Shown: positions 1-10,140 of the stretch, piece by piece
How the letters are laid out: each line of letters begins with the position of its first letter
Position numbering within the stretch: the stretch's first letter is position 1
NCBI GenBank assembly: GCA_041493035.1
Contig: JBGPYB010000038.1
Location: forward strand, 1 to 31,561
Reading direction: 5' to 3'
DNA from: JBGPYB01 sp041493035
GTDB taxonomy: Bacteria > Acidobacteriota > Vicinamibacteria > Fen-336
DNA length: 31,561 nucleotides
The notes under the pieces: generated by a model
Databases searched by the model: none
What the model was told of the DNA's origin: nothing
Seen by the model: the letters and a program-made list of their open reading frames with translations, nothing else
Translations under genes and position numbers: made by a program

Positions 1-675
1 CCAGCGCCAGGCCCATTCGCGGGGCGCGTTGGGGTACTTGAGGGCGAGTGCGTGAGGAAGCTCGACCTCGACGCCCGCAGCCATGTCCTGCTCGTGAAGG
101 TGACGCACCCGCTCGATCTGGGCACGTAGCGGCTGCGCCAGGCCAGCCGGGAGAAGGGTGATGCGATCCTTCTGTCCCTTGCCGGCGCGCACCGTCAGCT
201 CGTGGCGGTCGAAGTCGACGTCCTTCACCCGCAGCCGCACGCACTCGAGGAGACGCAACCCTGAGCCGTACATCAGGGCCGCCATGAGGCGCGGGCTGCC
301 CTCGAGACGCGTGAGGATCTCGCCGATCTCGCCTTGGCTCAGAACCAGGGGCACGCGCTCGGGACGCTTGGCGCGGGGCACGCTCTCGAGGCCTTTCAGC
401 TCGCGCTCGAGAACCCGGCGATAGAGAAACAAGATGGCGCTGAAGGCTTGGTTTTGAGTCGACGCGCTCACCCGTCGCTGCGTCGCGAGGCTGGCGAGGA
501 AGGAGGCCACCTCTTGGGAACCTAGCTCGTCGGGGTGGCGCATGCCGTGGAACGCGAGGAAGCGTCGGATCCAGAAGACGTAGGCTTCCTCGGTGCGCCG
601 GCTGTAGTGGCGCGTGCGGATGGCAAGGCGGACGCGGTCGAGGAGACGTGGACCGGCAGGGACGGTTGCGTTCAT
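1..675 (-). CDS. intI: Integron-type tyrosine recombinase (IntI family), C-terminus cut off by window edge
   Basis: I translated this frame by hand: 225 uninterrupted codons from the ATG at 675-673 to base 1. The N-terminal SAM-like DNA-binding domain (about residues 8-95) reads RTRHYSRRTEEAYVFWIRRF. The catalytic domain then begins, with the first catalytic Arg in YGSGLRLLE (R141) and the catalytic Lys in GKGQKDR (K169). The stretch LPHALALKYPNAPREWAW (207-224) matches the extra helix that separates integron integrases from XerC/D-like recombinases. The second Arg/His box and the nucleophilic Tyr would lie beyond the window, so activity cannot be judged. The enzyme family recombines attI with attC sites to capture gene cassettes. 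No cassette array is visible on the 5' side, where it would normally lie, only a decayed GH3 gene. Family assignment is firm; functionality is unknown. Confidence 0.92.
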   Translation of the reverse strand, partial: MNATVPAGPRLLDRVRLAIRTRHYSRRTEEAYVFWIRRFLAFHGMRHPDELGSQEVASFLASLATQRRVSASTQNQAFSAILFLYRRVLERELKGLESVPRAKRPERVPLVLSQGEIGEILTRLEGSPRLMAALMYGSGLRLLECVRLRVKDVDFDRHELTVRAGKGQKDRITLLPAGLAQPLRAQIERVRHLHEQDMAAGVEVELPHALALKYPNAPREWAWRW

Positions 676-1439
676 TGGACACTCTCCGTGTTCGGGCCAG
701 CGGGGAGAGCGCCGGACAAGGGGGCGGCACCGGCCGCAGGGTCAGCTTGCCGTGGGAGGGTGGCAGGGCAGGTCCATTCCGAGTTGGACCAAGGGTCGCC
801 TACACGAGTCTAGGGACGAGCCGTGGCCACGCGGGGCGCGGGGGTGGCCGCCCGCTCTTCGATGCGCAAAGGCGCGCTGAGCAGGTCGGCGGCTCGCGAG
901 GAGCCGCCGGCGAGCACGGTGTAGTCGGTCGCTTCGACCCGCCAGCCTGGGAAGCGACGTCGTAGTGCGCGAGGTCGGCCGCTTTCAAGTGGAAGCGGAC
1001 GGAGCGGGTCTCGTCCGGGCGAGAGAGACCTTGTCGAAGCCGCGGAGGAGTTTCACGGGGCGGTCGACCTTCGACCTGGGGAAGCCGGCGTAGAGCTGCA
1101 CTCGGGAGCGCGGATGAGGCTCGGGCCGTACTGGATGGCCATGGGCATTTCGATGTCGAGGCCCGCGCACGCGGCCTTCGGGCCGTCGTAGACGCCCATG
1201 AAGAAGTCGGACATCACGAAGCCGCGAAAGCCCCACGATGCTGTCCAGGGCGAAGTGCTTGGCGCACGCAATGACGTTGCGGCGCTGGGTCGCGTTTTCG
1301 TCGAGGGCGGCCTGGAGCACGAGATCCTGATCCTCACGGATGACCTTGCCGAGCGGCGGGGTCAGGGTCGGCCAAACGGGACCGAGCGGAGAGGGCGCCC
1401 CTCCTGACCCGGAAGCAAATGGCATCGGCGGAGCGCTTC
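676..1439. other. Region without an intact gene between the integrase and lptFG
   Basis: This 764-base stretch has no convincing intact reading frame. Bases 810-1300 hold the GH3 remnant. Bases 676-809 lie upstream of the integrase start and would contain its promoter and any attI site, but I see no clear promoter. One heptamer, GTTGGAC at 783-789, fits the GTTRRRY integron core consensus, which is expected by chance too often to count alone. Bases 1301-1439 show nothing recognisable. Confidence 0.6.
810..1300 (-). pseudogene. Decayed GH3 beta-glucosidase, fragments in several frames
   Basis: Pieces of a glycoside hydrolase family 3 protein lie in order on the minus strand, in shifting frames. 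About 1240-1295 encodes RRNVIACAKHFALDSI, a conserved part of the TIM-barrel domain. It jumps directly, with a frame change, to WGFRGFVMSDFFMGVYDG and GLDIEMPMAIQYGPSL (about 1112-1237), which carries the nucleophile Asp in the MSD motif. Another frame change and a large deletion lead to the C-terminal fibronectin-like domain, VQLYAGFPRSKVDRPVKLLR (about 1040-1110). Two further shifts lead to FHLKAADLAHYDVAS and WRVEATDYTVLAGGSSRAAD, ending at TAG (812-810). Most of a roughly 700-800-residue family member is gone, so this is a pseudogene. The N-terminal boundary is uncertain. It may be an old chromosomal gene or decayed cargo next to the integrase. Confidence 0.85.
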
Positions 1440-3839
1440 CTACGTCTCCAGCGTCAGCATCAAGTACAGGCCGGCCATCCCGAAGAGAAGGTTCGGGGCC
1501 CAGGCTGCCAGGACCGCCGGGAGGAGGGCGTTGTTTCCGAGGGCCTCGAAGATCGCCAGGCAGGAGTGGTAGGCGATGGCGATCAGGATACTCAGGAAGA
1601 TCCCGTACATCGCTCCACGCTTGCCCACGACGAACGAGAACGGGATGGCGATGAGCGTCATCACCGCGGCTACCATGGGGAACGCGGGCTTCCTGTGGAG
1701 TTGCACCTTGAGCCGGACCGCGTCCAGGCCGAGGGCTTCGATCCTTGCGATGTGCTCTCGAAGCTGTCCGAAGCGGAAGGTGTCGGGGCCGCGCTCTTCC
1801 TGGCGGAAGTAGCTGGGGGCCTCGAGATCGCCCAGCCTCACTTCGGCGAAGGTGTAGAAGGGCTTCGATGCCCGGGGGCGGAAGTTCCTCCGCCACCCTC
1901 GTTGGAGGTCGTAGGAACCGTCCTCGACCCGCCATTCGGCGCGGGACGCATAGAGACGATCACGGAGGTCCCACTGACGGGTATCGACGTCATAGACCGT
2001 GAGGCCGAAGAGCGTCACCCCCTGGGTCCCGGGTCCCGAAGAGGCGTAGTCGTAGTTGTAGAGTCGGCCGTCCCTGCCGAGCATCCAGCGGCGATCGAGG
2101 AAGCTGGACGTTTGGGGCGGGCGTCCCTTGATGACGTTCATGTCCTGATCCGCGACGAGGTTCGTTTGCGGGAGCAGGAACTCCCCCATACCGAAGAGCG
2201 CCGCGCTCACGGTGAGGCCGAGGGCCACCGCCGGCAACGTCGCGCGGTAGATGCTGATTCCCCCGGCCTTCATCGCCGTGATCTCGTTTCGCCGGCTGAG
2301 GATCCCGAACGTCGCGAGGGTCGCGACGAGGACGGCTACCGGGGCGATGAGGTGGATGACCTCGGGAGAGTGGAAGGCATAGTAGTGCAGGACCACCTTC
2401 CCCCGGACCTTGTTCTGCTGGATGTCGTCGAACAGGTCCAGGAATTCGCCGAGTACGAACAAGGCCCAGAAGGCGGCGCCGACCAGGACCATGTGGCCGA
2501 GATACTGAACCGCGACGTATCGGTCGAGGATGGACGGGAAGCCCAGAGACAGACGCGGCACCCGAACGACGACGGCCGGCCCAGGGCGCCGGATCGGAGA
2601 CCCGAGGCGGGGTGCGGCGCGGAGGCGCACGGGCGTTCGCCGAAAGCGGGGGAGCCAGGCGGTGTAGACACCCGGATCGAGAGGGTCGAACGCCGCGGCC
2701 CGGTGGTTCATGACCAGAAGGGCAACAGCGACGGCACCGAGGACCACGTTGGCCGACCAAATGGCCACGAACGGGGTGATGAGGCCGGTGTCCCCGGCCT
2801 GCTGGCCGAAACGTATGAACACGTAGTAGACGGAGATGACGGCGATCGAGAGGCCGAAGGCTGCAGAACGAGCCTCCTTGCGTCCACCCAGGGAAAGCCC
2901 CAGGCCCAGTAGGCCGAAGACGACGCAGGCGAAGGGGATCGCGAACTTCTTGTGACGCTCCACCTCGAAGGACAAGGCCTTGTTCCCCATCCCCTTCGCG
3001 CGCAGGTCCCGAATGCTCTCGGTGAGCTCACTGAGCGTCATCTCCCTCCCGCCCTTGGAGAGAGTGACTTGTTGGGAGGGGAAGAATTCCTCGAAAGGGA
3101 GGGGAAGGTCCAGGGTGCGGAAACGTTGTTGGTCGTAGTCCTCGGGATGCGCCGGGTCACATGCGTGGAGGACGCCGTGCTCCAGATGCATCTCGAGGCT
3201 CCGTGCGCCAGGGTCGATGACGAGATGCCCGGTCCGCGCTAGAATCACCCGCGGGTTGCGGGGTTCGCGGCTGTCGTGGAGGAAGATGTCCTTCCACTCG
3301 TTCGTGGCCGAGCTGATGTCGGAGACGTAGAGCGTCATCGTCCGCTCTCGGAGGAGGTCGTCGGTGAACACGCGGGGCTTGACGGACGTGCGTGCTTTGT
3401 TGATGACCAGGGAGAACATGAGCTGGCGATAGGCCTGGTTCGCCGTGGGCAGGGCCACGGCCATGATCCAGAAGGTGAGCAATCCCGTGACGGCCGCGCC
3501 GGCCATGACGGGGCGGAGAAGCCCCGACGGGCTCACGCCGCTCGCCCGGAGAGCCACGATCTCGCTGTCGCTCGCGAGCCTTCCGAAGGCGAGGAGCACA
3601 CCTAGCAGAAACGCCATGGGGATCGTCACCGCGAGCATGCTGGGGAGGAGATAGATGAAGACCCTGGCGATGGTGGCGGGAGGGGCGCTCTTGGCGATAA
3701 GGGCGCCGGTGAGCAGCGTGATCTGCTGCAAGAGCAGGATGAAGGTGAACAGAAGGAGACCGAGGCCGGTGGGAGGAGTGATCTCGCGAAGGACGTATCG
3801 GTCGAGGATCGTGGGACGCAACGCGCGGAGAACGCTCAC
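1440..3839 (-). CDS. LptF-LptG fused LPS-export permease
   Basis: This inner-membrane permease of the Lpt bridge would work with the LptB ATPase to extract lipopolysaccharide and pass it to LptC/LptA. Two YjgP/YjgQ-type modules lie in tandem. The first starts ILDRYVLREITPPTGLGLLL, with TM helices, a periplasmic beta-jellyroll segment (about residues 150-290) and TM helices ending near 390. A basic linker of about 45 residues follows. The second module starts ILDRYVAVQYLGHMVLVGAA, with its own jellyroll and a C-terminal TM block containing HRKPAFPMVAAVMTLIAIPF. LptF and LptG are usually separate proteins of roughly 350-400 residues; this chain of 799 holds both, as in some Acidobacteria. I chose the GTG at 3839, which has AGGA eight bases upstream. 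A TTG at 3878 would overlap the divergent thrB start and its ribosome site. Confidence 0.9.
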   Translation of the reverse strand: MSVLRALRPTILDRYVLREITPPTGLGLLLFTFILLLQQITLLTGALIAKSAPPATIARVFIYLLPSMLAVTIPMAFLLGVLLAFGRLASDSEIVALRASGVSPSGLLRPVMAGAAVTGLLTFWIMAVALPTANQAYRQLMFSLVINKARTSVKPRVFTDDLLRERTMTLYVSDISSATNEWKDIFLHDSREPRNPRVILARTGHLVIDPGARSLEMHLEHGVLHACDPAHPEDYDQQRFRTLDLPLPFEEFFPSQQVTLSKGGREMTLSELTESIRDLRAKGMGNKALSFEVERHKKFAIPFACVVFGLLGLGLSLGGRKEARSAAFGLSIAVISVYYVFIRFGQQAGDTGLITPFVAIWSANVVLGAVAVALLVMNHRAAAFDPLDPGVYTAWLPRFRRTPVRLRAAPRLGSPIRRPGPAVVVRVPRLSLGFPSILDRYVAVQYLGHMVLVGAAFWALFVLGEFLDLFDDIQQNKVRGKVVLHYYAFHSPEVIHLIAPVAVLVATLATFGILSRRNEITAMKAGGISIYRATLPAVALGLTVSAALFGMGEFLLPQTNLVADQDMNVIKGRPPQTSSFLDRRWMLGRDGRLYNYDYASSGPGTQGVTLFGLTVYDVDTRQWDLRDRLYASRAEWRVEDGSYDLQRGWRRNFRPRASKPFYTFAEVRLGDLEAPSYFRQEERGPDTFRFGQLREHIARIEALGLDAVRLKVQLHRKPAFPMVAAVMTLIAIPFSFVVGKRGAMYGIFLSILIAIAYHSCLAIFEALGNNALLPAVLAAWAPNLLFGMAGLYLMLTLET

Positions 3840-3877
3840 GTCGGCGATCCTAGCACGCAGTCCCGGAGGGCCCTTCA

Positions 3878-4798
3878 ATGGCTGAAGCGGTCACAGCCTT
3901 CGCTCCGGGCTCGGCGTCCAACCTTGGCCCGGGGTTCGATTGTCTCGGCGTGGCCCTCTCGGGGCGCGGCGACCGGGTCACGGCGCGGCTGTCGCCAGGG
4001 ACGGGTGTGCGGGTCGTGTCGGTCTCGGATCCACGCATTCCTCTCGACGCCACGCGCAACACCGCAGCCATCGCGGCGAACGCGGTGCTGCGGCGTGCCG
4101 GGTCGACGACGGGTCTCGAGATCTCCATCGAAAAGGGCCTGCCCCTTGCCGGCGGGATGGGAGGAAGCGCAGCATCCGCAGTGGCCGGCGCAGTCGCAGC
4201 GGACGCGGCGGTTGGCGCACGCCTCCCACGGGAAGCCCTGATGGACGCCGCGCTCGAGGCTGAGGCCGTCGTGGCCGGGCGTCACGCGGACAACGTGGCA
4301 CCGTCGCTCTTCGGTGGGCTCGTGCTGATCCTGGGCCTGGACCCGCCTCGTCTGGTCTTTGGTCACGTCCACCAGAACATCGCGTTCGTCGTCAGCACGC
4401 CCGCCTATGGCGTCGAGACGAAGGCCGCCCGCGCCGTGCTGCCCGCGGACATTCCCCGCGCCGACGGAATCGCCCAGGCGGCGCACCTTGGAGGACTGCT
4501 GCTGGCACTGGAGCGCGGGGACGGCACTTTGATCGGCCACGCCATGCGGGACCACATCGCGCACCCCCATCGCGCGAGCCTCTATCCGGGCTACGTTGAA
4601 GCTCGCGACGCCGCACTCGCAGCCGGGGCCTACGGTGTGGCCGTGAGCGGCGCCGGCCCCACTCTGCTGGCTATCGTCCCGCGGGGGGCGCAGGGGGCGA
4701 TAGCCCGCGAGGTCGAGGGTGCTTACAAGCGCGCCGGCTACTCTGCGGAGAGCCAAGCGGCCGAGGTCGATCGCGTCGGCGCCCGGATCGTGGCATGA
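3878..4798 (+). CDS. thrB: Homoserine kinase
   Basis: It phosphorylates L-homoserine with ATP to O-phosphohomoserine, the penultimate step of threonine synthesis, in the cytoplasm. The 306-residue length suits the GHMP-kinase family. The N-terminal PGSASNLGPGFDCLGVAL (10-27) and the phosphate-binding loop GLPLAGGMGGSAAS (87-100) are the family signatures. The C-terminal GVAVSGAGPTLLAI is the third GHMP motif. The ATG has GGAGG eight bases upstream. It overlaps thrC by four bases (ATGA), so the two are almost certainly co-transcribed and translationally coupled. No aspartokinase or homoserine dehydrogenase is in the window. Confidence 0.96.
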   Translation: MAEAVTAFAPGSASNLGPGFDCLGVALSGRGDRVTARLSPGTGVRVVSVSDPRIPLDATRNTAAIAANAVLRRAGSTTGLEISIEKGLPLAGGMGGSAASAVAGAVAADAAVGARLPREALMDAALEAEAVVAGRHADNVAPSLFGGLVLILGLDPPRLVFGHVHQNIAFVVSTPAYGVETKAARAVLPADIPRADGIAQAAHLGGLLLALERGDGTLIGHAMRDHIAHPHRASLYPGYVEARDAALAAGAYGVAVSGAGPTLLAIVPRGAQGAIAREVEGAYKRAGYSAESQAAEVDRVGARIVA

Positions 4799-6054
4799 GC
4801 GCGGTCCTGCGTTGTGACGCTTGCGGGCAAACTTTCCCCGTGACGTCCTCGCGCGTCCAGTGCCCCTGCGGCGGACTCCTGGCTGTGCTCCACCACCTGC
4901 GGCGCAGCGGACCGAGCCTCCGGGCCCTCTTCGACGGGCGCCGGCGGCGCGGCGACGCCGCCGGTCACGACAGCGGTGTGTGGCGTTTTCGGGAGCTATT
5001 GGTCCCGGACACCGTGTCCCTCGTGTCGCACCCCGAGGGGAACACGTCCCTCTACCGGCGCGACAGCGTGGCCGCGTTCGTCGGGACCCCGGACGTGGCC
5101 CTGAAGCACGAGGGGGAGAATCCGACAGGCTCCTTCAAGGACCGCGGCATGACCGTCGCCGCCACCCGGGCTGCGGCCTGGGGCGCCACGGCCGTGGCCT
5201 GCGCTTCGACGGGCAACACCTCGGCTTCGATGGCGGCGTACGCGGCGCAAGCCGGGATACCCGCCCTCGTTTTCGTGCCGGCGGGAAAGGTGGCGGCCGG
5301 GAAGCTCGCTCAGGCCCTCGCTTATGGTGCACGCACCTTGATGGTGAGGGGCGACTTCGACGCCTGCCTTCGACTGGCGCGTGAGGCCTCCGAGGCTCTC
5401 GGGATTGCCCTTCTCAATTCGATCAACCCCTGGCGCCTCGAAGGCCAGAAGACCATCGTTCTCGAAATGCTTCAACAGCGCGGATGGGAGCCTCCTGACT
5501 GGATCGTGGTGCCGGCGGGAAACCTCGGGAACACGGCGGCCTTCGGCAAGGCCCTTGGAGAGGCCCGCGAATGGGGCTTGATTGGCAAGGTGCCCCGGAT
5601 CGCCTCGATCCAGGCGGCCGGCGCCAACCCCTTTCACCGCAGCTTCCGTACCGGCTTTCGGAAGCGCTTCAGGGTGAAGGCTGAGACGATCGCCACGGCC
5701 ATCCGGATCGGCGACCCGGCGAGCTACGACCGGGGTGTCAGGGCGATCCGCGAGACGAGGGGAATCGTGGCTGCGGTCAGCGACCGCGAGATCCTCGAGG
5801 CCAAGGCGGTCGTCGATGCCTCCGGTATCGGCTGCGAGCCCGCCTCGGCCGCTTCGGTCGCCGGAGCGAGGCTCCTGGTGAAGCAGGGTCTCATTCGCAA
5901 GGGCGATTCGGTCGTCGCCGTCCTGACGGGCCACGTACTGAAAGATGCCCAGACCGTGATGGACTACCACCAGTCGGGGAACCGGCGGTCGAATCCTCCG
6001 GTGGAGATCGACGCGAAGGTATCGGCGGTGGAGCGGTTCCTGAAGAAGCGCTAA
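4795..6054 (+). CDS. thrC: Threonine synthase
   Basis: This PLP enzyme converts O-phosphohomoserine to threonine and phosphate. It has 419 residues and is of the shorter, plant/archaeal-like type. The N-terminus carries four cysteines in a rubredoxin/zinc-ribbon-like arrangement (C7, C10, C23, C25). The PLP lysine is K115 in HEGENPTGSFKDRGMT, and STGNTSASMAAYAA is the substrate-binding loop. VPAGNLGN is the phosphate-cradle motif. It starts inside the thrB stop codon (ATGA) and completes the thrB-thrC operon. Its TAA stop interlocks with the TAG stop of the convergent histidine kinase gene in the tetranucleotide CTAA (6051-6054). Confidence 0.96.
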   Translation: MSAVLRCDACGQTFPVTSSRVQCPCGGLLAVLHHLRRSGPSLRALFDGRRRRGDAAGHDSGVWRFRELLVPDTVSLVSHPEGNTSLYRRDSVAAFVGTPDVALKHEGENPTGSFKDRGMTVAATRAAAWGATAVACASTGNTSASMAAYAAQAGIPALVFVPAGKVAAGKLAQALAYGARTLMVRGDFDACLRLAREASEALGIALLNSINPWRLEGQKTIVLEMLQQRGWEPPDWIVVPAGNLGNTAAFGKALGEAREWGLIGKVPRIASIQAAGANPFHRSFRTGFRKRFRVKAETIATAIRIGDPASYDRGVRAIRETRGIVAAVSDREILEAKAVVDASGIGCEPASAASVAGARLLVKQGLIRKGDSVVAVLTGHVLKDAQTVMDYHQSGNRRSNPPVEIDAKVSAVERFLKKR

Positions 6055-7724
6055 CGGTCGGTGCCGCCGGGCAGCGCTTGACCTTGCGCTTCCTGGGGCT
6101 TGTGGGTCTTCTGGGCGGCTCGGCAGTCCACGGGCAGGACGAGGCCGAAGGTGCTCCCCTTCCCGTGCTCCGATTCGACCCAGATCTGGCCGCCGTGACC
6201 TTCGACGATCAGCCGGCAGATGTAGAGGCCGAGGCCCGTCCCCGAGATCTTCATGTGCTCGTCGGAGCGGACTCTCTGGAACTTCTGGAAGAGCTGGCCA
6301 ATTTGCTCCTGGGGGATCCCGAGGCCGTGGTCCATGACCTCGATCACCACGTGCTGTGTGCCCCGTTCCCGGCAGCGAACGGTGATGGAGCCGCCGCCGG
6401 GGGAGTACTTGATGGCGTTCATCGTGAGGTTCGTGAGGACCTGGCGCAGCCTGTCCGCATCGGCGACGACCTTGGGGAAGTGAGGCGGGATGTCGAGGAG
6501 CACCGAATGGTCCGAGAGCCCCATCGGCATCGTGTCGAGGATGAAGGGACCGAGGTCGACGTCGCTCCACCTGAACGAGAACTGGCCGGTCTCGATCTGG
6601 GTGATGAGAAGCGTATCGTTGGCGAGGAGGGCCAGTTGCTCGGTCTCGCTGATGACCGTGCGCATGAACTCCTGTCGAGCCTCGATGGGAATGTCGGGCT
6701 CCTCGAGGACGAGCTCGGCGAAGCCGCGGATGGCCATCAGCGGCTTGCGGAAGTCGTGGGCCACTATGGCCACGAACTCGCTCTTCACGCGGTCGTATTC
6801 CTGCAAGAGGGTGTTGGCTCGCTTCAGCTCCTCGTGGAGGCGGAGGTTTTCGACGGCCACCGTGGCCTGGCCGGCCACGGCCAGCAGGAGGTTCAGGTCC
6901 TCTTCGCTGAAGGCCCCAGCTTGGATTCGGTCCGCGACGAGGATGAGCCCATGGATGGCCGGGCCGCGCGTCATGGGAGCCACGAGGACCGAGTGCAAGT
7001 CGAGCTCGGCGGCGATCTCGGGCAGCAGGCGTGAGTCGGCCTGGGCCTTGTTCGACATGAGCGGACCGTTCTTGCGGAAGTTCCACCGGGAGCGAGCCTC
7101 GCCGTCGACGCTGTAGCGGGCCCGGTCCACCTGCTCGCGGCTGAAGCCGAAGCCCTGGTGCTGCGCCACGATCTGTCTGCGGTCGGCGTCGAAGAGCAGG
7201 ACCAGCCCCTTCTGGGCGCGCAGGCCCTCGGCGCTCTGGCGGGCGAGGTGGCCGAAGGTAGCCTCGGCTCCGCCCGCAAGGGAAAAGGCCCACGAGATCT
7301 TGTAGAGGCCCAGGAGCTCCTGGACCTTTCGCTGGAGGAGGCGCCTGTCGGCCTGCGCCCTCAGGAGGGCACTGACGCGGAGGTCCAGCTCCACCGCGTC
7401 GATGGGCTCCCGGATGACCTCATCGGCCTCCACGAGGAGGTTCGGGTCTTCGTTGCTGCGCACGGCCAGAACGGGCAGCTCCGCACCGAGGGCCTGCCGG
7501 ACGCTGCGTAGCAACGTGGGCACCGGGGGATCAGGGTAGGCCAGTGAGATCAAGAGAAGGTCGGGCGCTCGATCGACGATGGCTTGAACCACGCGGCGGC
7601 CGCGCTCGATGACCGTGGCCCGGTGCCCTCCCGTTCGAAGAAGGCGCGCCAACGCTTCCGCACGCTCCAGGTCCGGATGGAGAACGGCGATGTGGCCCGC
7701 GACCGGAGACCGGCCGAGGATCAT
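6051..7724 (-). CDS. Soluble histidine kinase with degenerate receiver and GAF domains
   Basis: It has 557 residues and no predicted TM helix, so it is probably a cytoplasmic sensor. The order is a receiver-like domain (10-120), a GAF-type sensory domain (about 150-295), a short coiled coil (295-315), HisKA with H323 in VAHDFRKPL, and HATPase_c with N-box NLTMNAIKYSP (432-442), DHGLGIP and GTGLGLYI. In the receiver-like domain the usual phospho-acceptor Asp is replaced: DLLLIS ends in S60. It therefore should not be phosphorylated there. The ATG at 7724 overlaps the TGA of the upstream response regulator (ATGA). A longer frame reaching 8003 merely runs through that gene. The input signal is unknown, and the likely output partner is the co-encoded regulator. 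Confidence 0.92.
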   Translation of the reverse strand: MILGRSPVAGHIAVLHPDLERAEALARLLRTGGHRATVIERGRRVVQAIVDRAPDLLLISLAYPDPPVPTLLRSVRQALGAELPVLAVRSNEDPNLLVEADEVIREPIDAVELDLRVSALLRAQADRRLLQRKVQELLGLYKISWAFSLAGGAEATFGHLARQSAEGLRAQKGLVLLFDADRRQIVAQHQGFGFSREQVDRARYSVDGEARSRWNFRKNGPLMSNKAQADSRLLPEIAAELDLHSVLVAPMTRGPAIHGLILVADRIQAGAFSEEDLNLLLAVAGQATVAVENLRLHEELKRANTLLQEYDRVKSEFVAIVAHDFRKPLMAIRGFAELVLEEPDIPIEARQEFMRTVISETEQLALLANDTLLITQIETGQFSFRWSDVDLGPFILDTMPMGLSDHSVLLDIPPHFPKVVADADRLRQVLTNLTMNAIKYSPGGGSITVRCRERGTQHVVIEVMDHGLGIPQEQIGQLFQKFQRVRSDEHMKISGTGLGLYICRLIVEGHGGQIWVESEHGKGSTFGLVLPVDCRAAQKTHKPQEAQGQALPGGTDR

Positions 7725-8122
7725 TTGGGCGTTGTCCGCCCCGGGCGATTGACGTTGGTGAACAGAGCCACCATCGAGCGGAGCGAGGCGCGCGCAATGG
7801 GCTTCACGAGGTAGGAATCCGAGCCGGCCTCGCGTCCGGCGGCGAAGTCGCGCAACTCTCCCTTGGCCGTCACGAAAACGATCGGCACCTCCTTGTCCAC
7901 TCGACGGAGTGCCTTGCAGACCTCGTATCCGTCGATGTCCGGGAGCGTCACGTCGAGGAGGATCAGGTTGAACGGTCCCTTGGAGTCGGCGGCCTTCAAG
8001 CACTCCATTCCGGTGCCGGCTTCGACCGTCTCGAAGGCCTCGCCCTTCTCGGCTTCGAGGATGCTGCGGATGAGCGCCCGGGTGGGAGCGTGGTCGTCGA
8101 CGATGAGAACTCGCTTTGCCAT
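7721..8122 (-). CDS. Single-domain response regulator (CheY-like)
   Basis: This receiver-only protein has 133 residues and all phosphorylation residues: the acidic pair D9/D10 in VLIVDDH, phospho-acceptor D57 in LILLDVTLPDIDGYE, T85 in FVTA, and K107 in YLVKPI. There is no DNA-binding or enzymatic output domain, so it must act by protein contact or phosphotransfer. It is the first gene of a two-gene operon with the histidine kinase, overlapping it by ATGA, which supports a cognate pair. It is divergent from acetyl-CoA synthetase across 59 bases. The last residues (NVNRPGRTTPK) form a short basic tail. Confidence 0.93.
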   Translation of the reverse strand: MAKRVLIVDDHAPTRALIRSILEAEKGEAFETVEAGTGMECLKAADSKGPFNLILLDVTLPDIDGYEVCKALRRVDKEVPIVFVTAKGELRDFAAGREAGSDSYLVKPIARASLRSMVALFTNVNRPGRTTPK

Positions 8123-8163
8123 GTTCCTGGAACGATTGTAACCGGCTTAGAATCGCCCGTCGA
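8123..8163. promoter_or_regulatory. Candidate divergent promoter region with perfect 5-1-5 palindrome
   Basis: The 59-base gap between the response-regulator and acs genes contains GTTCCTGGAAC (8123-8133), a perfect inverted repeat touching the regulator's start codon. On the minus strand TCGACG (8163-8158) and TACAAT (8140-8135), spaced by 17 bases, resemble a sigma-70 promoter (4/6 and 5/6 matches). Its transcript would begin only a few bases before the ATG. On the plus strand TAGAAT (8148-8153) could be the -10 element for acs, but its -35 is poor. These are pattern matches only. Confidence 0.3.
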
Positions 8164-8181
8164 CCCCGCTAGGAGGAGCCA

Positions 8182-10134
<1,953 letters not shown>

Positions 10135-10140
10135 AGGCCT

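Noticed and set aside
985..1935. A 316-codon minus-strand frame covering part of the GH3 remnant
   Set aside because: Only two short stretches are GH3-like; the upstream half is lptFG read in another frame, so it is not a real gene.
1419..2912. A 497-codon plus-strand frame antisense to lptFG
   Set aside because: It is charged, low in hydrophobic segments and matches no family; lptFG has membrane helices and conserved modules.
4996..7293. A 765-codon minus-strand frame spanning thrC and part of the kinase gene
   Set aside because: It runs across two well-identified genes in other frames, and its Arg/Pro/Gly-rich translation has no domain.
7725..8003. A 93-residue N-terminal extension of the histidine kinase
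   Set aside because: It is entirely within the response-regulator gene in another frame; the ATG at 7724 overlaps that gene's stop in the usual ATGA way.
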